Shown here one piece after another: positions 17,174 to 19,176 of a DNA stretch of 19,176 nt. The notes under the pieces were generated by a model that saw nothing but the letters and a program-made list of their open reading frames with translations, made no database searches and was not told the DNA's origin. Position numbers and translations under genes: made by a program. Position 1 is the stretch's first letter; every line of letters begins with the position of its first letter. Source of the stretch: Acidithiobacillus sp. (GTDB lineage: Bacteria; Pseudomonadota; Gammaproteobacteria; Acidithiobacillales; Acidithiobacillaceae); NCBI GenBank assembly GCA_028065135.1, contig JAPTWR010000151.1:1-19176 (forward strand), given 5' to 3'.

Positions 17174-17467
17174 TCAGGCAACGCCGTAATCTATGCTGCT
17201 GCCCTCGGCCAGCCGTACATAGGCTTTCTTCCAAGAAGAGCGATGGCCGACATGACGGCCCATGCGTTTTTCCTTACCTAGATAATTACAAGTCTGAACA
17301 GAAAGGACCTGAACCGCAAAGAGTTTTTCAACCGCAGACTTGATTTCCAGCTTGGTGGAATCGCGCGCGACCTTAAACACGAACTGATTCGACTGTTGCT
17401 GCACCATCGTACTCTTTTCACTGATAATGGGTGCCAGCAAGACAAGATACTTACGCTCAGCGTTCAT
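17174..17467 (-). CDS. rplW: 50S ribosomal protein L23 (uL23)
   Basis: L23 sits at the peptide tunnel exit and is the main docking site for trigger factor and SRP. The 97 residues include [40 protein letters not shown], and an RNA-binding loop [20 protein letters not shown]. The ATG at 17467 overlaps the rplD stop by four bases. The length is normal. Confidence 0.97.
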   Translation of the reverse strand: MNAERKYLVLLAPIISEKSTMVQQQSNQFVFKVARDSTKLEIKSAVEKLFAVQVLSVQTCNYLGKEKRMGRHVGHRSSWKKAYVRLAEGSSIDYGVA

Positions 17468-18081
17468 CCGTACACCTCACCTAATCTTGCTGCCGCCTCG
17501 GTATCAAGTAAAACGCGGCCATACTGGAGAAGATCAGCAGGCCCGACATCCTGCCAACCGGCGATACCCACCCGCGGAAAATTGCGCAGGCCCAGGAAAA
17601 GATTCAACGGCACTTCACCCATGACCAGCAGAAAATTATCTCCGCCCGCGCGGCTCAACCAGTCTTTAGCGAGTCGACTCCGCGGCTCGCCAAGGTCCTC
17701 TTGCTGTATGATTTGCAAGCGACCCTGACGCAGCAACTCCGCCAGCACTGTGCGCATTGCCCCGGCCCACATTTTCTTGTTGATCTTTTGGGTGTAGTTT
17801 TCATTCCCACCAGGAAAGGCCCGTCCACCGCCGCGCCAGATTGGACTACGAATACTGCCGGCGCGCGCCCGACCGGTACCCTTTTGCTTCCACGGCTTGC
17901 GTCCACCGCCACGCACTGCCGCGCGATTCTTCTGTACGGCGTTCGCCGAACGCATACCGGCCATCTGGGCTACCACGACCTGATGCAACAATGCCTCATT
18001 ATAAGGCACTCCGAACACAGCATCGGCGAGCTCAATATCGCTGCTCTTCCCGGTGGTCACTTCCAAGCTTTGCACTTGCAT
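17464..18081 (-). CDS. rplD: 50S ribosomal protein L4 (uL4)
   Basis: L4 helps start large-subunit assembly, and its long loop lines the exit tunnel; in Escherichia coli it also represses its own operon through the S10 leader. The 205 residues include [20 protein letters not shown], then the tunnel loop with [20 protein letters not shown] and [14 protein letters not shown], and the C-terminal globular part. The frame is open six codons further upstream, but the ATG at 18081 has AGGAG (18089-18093) at 7 bases, and MQVQSLEV suits the family. The S10 leader that L4 would bind is missing in this locus. Confidence 0.96.
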   Translation of the reverse strand: MQVQSLEVTTGKSSDIELADAVFGVPYNEALLHQVVVAQMAGMRSANAVQKNRAAVRGGGRKPWKQKGTGRARAGSIRSPIWRGGGRAFPGGNENYTQKINKKMWAGAMRTVLAELLRQGRLQIIQQEDLGEPRSRLAKDWLSRAGGDNFLLVMGEVPLNLFLGLRNFPRVGIAGWQDVGPADLLQYGRVLLDTEAAARLGEVYG

Positions 18082-18088
18082 TATTTTT

Positions 18089-18094
18089 CTCCTA
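18089..18094 (-). promoter_or_regulatory. rplD ribosome-binding site overlapping the rplC stop
   Basis: On the minus strand TAGGAG contains both the rplC stop codon TAG (18094-18092) and the AGGAG that places the rplD start at 18081, 7 bases downstream. Termination and initiation share bases, so ribosomes may be handed from rplC to rplD. This site decides between the two in-frame rplD starts. Confidence 0.75.
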
Positions 18095-18724
18095 ACCACG
18101 CACGGCAGGACGAACGATCACGTCCCCGTCACGGGCACCGGGAACAGCGCCCTTAATCATGAGCAGGCGACGATTCGCATCGATACGCACCAGTTCAAGA
18201 TTGAGCGTCGTGACCTGTTCGGCACCCAGATGCCCTGCCATTTTCTTGCCCTTGAACACTCGCCCAGGTGTCTGGCGGCAACCGATGGAACCAGGGGCAC
18301 GGTGTGACAACGAATTACCATGACTGGCCCGGTTACTCCGGAAATTATGGCGTTTGATGGCGCCAGCAAAGCCTTTGCCTTTGCTGACTCCAGACACGTC
18401 CACGCGCTGACCTTCCGCGAAAATATCGAGACCGATCTCCGTACCGCAGACATAAGCAGCGTCCTCCGCGACACGAAACTCCCGTAAAAGCCGCCCCGGG
18501 GTTATTCCGCTCTTGCGAAAATGTCCAGCCACCGCAGAGGTTAAGCGTTGTGGACGGCGTTCACCGGTTGCCAACTGTACTGCACAGTAACCGTCAGTGG
18601 CGATATCTTTAACCTGTGCCACCGTATTCGGCGCCACATGAATGACGGTTACCGGCAATACACGCCCATCTTCTGTAACAATGCGCGTCATACCCACTTT
18701 CCGTCCGATCAGGCCCATTACCAT
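18092..18724 (-). CDS. rplC: 50S ribosomal protein L3 (uL3)
   Basis: L3 starts large-subunit assembly, and its loop reaches the peptidyl transferase centre. The 210 residues include [59 protein letters not shown] and [11 protein letters not shown]. Gln151 in RQTPG matches the glutamine methylated by PrmB in Escherichia coli. Two in-frame ATGs exist; 18724 is chosen because AAGGA lies 7 bases upstream, while 18718 would be 13 away. It follows rpsJ by 17 bases. Confidence 0.97.
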   Translation of the reverse strand: MVMGLIGRKVGMTRIVTEDGRVLPVTVIHVAPNTVAQVKDIATDGYCAVQLATGERRPQRLTSAVAGHFRKSGITPGRLLREFRVAEDAAYVCGTEIGLDIFAEGQRVDVSGVSKGKGFAGAIKRHNFRSNRASHGNSLSHRAPGSIGCRQTPGRVFKGKKMAGHLGAEQVTTLNLELVRIDANRRLLMIKGAVPGARDGDVIVRPAVRG

Positions 18725-18741
18725 TGTATCGTCCTTTATAA

Positions 18742-19050
18742 TTACAGCTTGATCTCGACATCGACGCCAGCCGCCAGATCAAGCTTGATCAGGGCATCTA
18801 CCGTCTTGTCGTTGGGATCGAGAATATCGAGTAAGCGCTTGTGCGTGCGCTGTTCAAATTGGTCACGCGCATTTTTATCCACATGCGGTGAGCGCAGGAC
18901 CGTAAAGCGTTCGATTTTTGTAGGAAGAGGGATCGGCCCACAAACACGCGCCCCGGTCCGACGCGCGGTTTCTACGATTTCCGCAGCGGAAATGTCCAGC
19001 ATACGATAATCATACGATTTAAGGCGAATTCGAATCTTGGAACTTTCCAT
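18742..19050 (-). CDS. rpsJ: 30S ribosomal protein S10 (uS10 / NusE)
   Basis: S10 belongs to the 30S head and also acts as NusE in transcription antitermination and transcription-translation coupling. The 102 residues include [20 protein letters not shown], the loop [21 protein letters not shown], and [20 protein letters not shown]. The ATG at 19050 shares one base with the tuf stop (TAATG). In Escherichia coli a long leader precedes this gene; here there is none, so it must be transcribed from upstream of tuf or from a promoter inside tuf. Confidence 0.98.
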   Translation of the reverse strand: MESSKIRIRLKSYDYRMLDISAAEIVETARRTGARVCGPIPLPTKIERFTVLRSPHVDKNARDQFEQRTHKRLLDILDPNDKTVDALIKLDLAAGVDVEIKL

Positions 19051-19176
19051 TACTCGACCACCTTTGAGACCACGCCGGCGCCAACGGTACGTCCACCTTC
19101 GCGCACCGCAAAACGCAAACCTTCTTCCATCGCAATCGGTGCAATCAGCGCTACCTTGAACAAAATGTTGTCCCCA
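19050..19176 (-). CDS. tuf: Elongation factor Tu, C-terminal end only
   Basis: Only the last 41 codons are in the window; the rest lies beyond its right edge. The peptide [20 protein letters not shown], followed by [21 protein letters not shown], is the end of domain 3 of EF-Tu, the GTPase that carries aminoacyl-tRNA to the ribosome. The stop TAA overlaps the rpsJ start by one base. This ties the str block to the S10 block. Whether a second tuf copy exists elsewhere cannot be seen. Confidence 0.96.
   Translation of the reverse strand, partial: GDNILFKVALIAPIAMEEGLRFAVREGGRTVGAGVVSKVVE

Noticed and set aside
4944..19176. A hidden mobile element, CRISPR array, tRNA or novel gene among the ribosomal genes.
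   Set aside because: Gene order is the standard one, gaps are too short to hold anything extra, and I saw no direct-repeat array or tRNA-like cloverleaf.

Overview
The window looks like a chromosomal segment of an acid-loving chemolithotrophic proteobacterium. Acidithiobacillus or a close relative is my best guess, from the protein sequences and gene order read by eye; I ran no search. Twenty-nine genes (28 complete and one partial) form one long ribosomal-protein cluster on the minus strand. Three genes run on the plus strand at the left end and converge on that cluster.

Plus strand, 1-4876. The first gene, cut by the window start, encodes a large multidomain glycosyltransferase. It has two GT-B type modules followed by two copies of a roughly 125-residue C-terminal domain, and it probably builds a surface polysaccharide. 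Next comes coaBC (bifunctional phosphopantothenoylcysteine synthetase/decarboxylase, coenzyme A pathway), overlapped by 8 bases by dut (dUTPase). A strong hairpin at 4892-4925, with a T-run for the minus strand, separates the two convergent units.

Minus strand, 19176 down to 4944. In transcription order the genes are: the 3' end of tuf; rpsJ, rplC, rplD, rplW, rplB, rpsS, rplV, rpsC, rplP, rpmC, rpsQ (S10 block); rplN, rplX, rplE, rpsN, rpsH, rplF, rplR, rpsE, rpmD, rplO, secY (spc block); adk, infA, rpmJ; and rpsM, rpsK, rpsD, rpoA, rplQ (alpha block). Gaps are 0-30 bases or short stop/start overlaps everywhere, except one 63-base gap between rpmJ and rpsM. There is no room for the separate leaders that divide the S10, spc and alpha operons in Escherichia coli. 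The whole run is probably one transcription unit whose main promoter lies upstream of tuf, outside the window. It supplies both ribosomal subunits, an initiation factor, the protein-export channel, the RNA polymerase alpha subunit and adenylate kinase.

Features that stand out are zinc-binding (cysteine-rich) forms of S4, S14, L36 and adenylate kinase, the placement of adk between secY and infA, a perfect 12-bp inverted repeat inside rpmC, and a 20-bp dyad that holds the Shine-Dalgarno sequence of coaBC in its loop. I see no tRNA, rRNA, CRISPR, insertion sequence or prophage. No stretch over 300 bases lacks a gene. Apart from the glycosyltransferase, this is core housekeeping DNA and I found no convincing new system.
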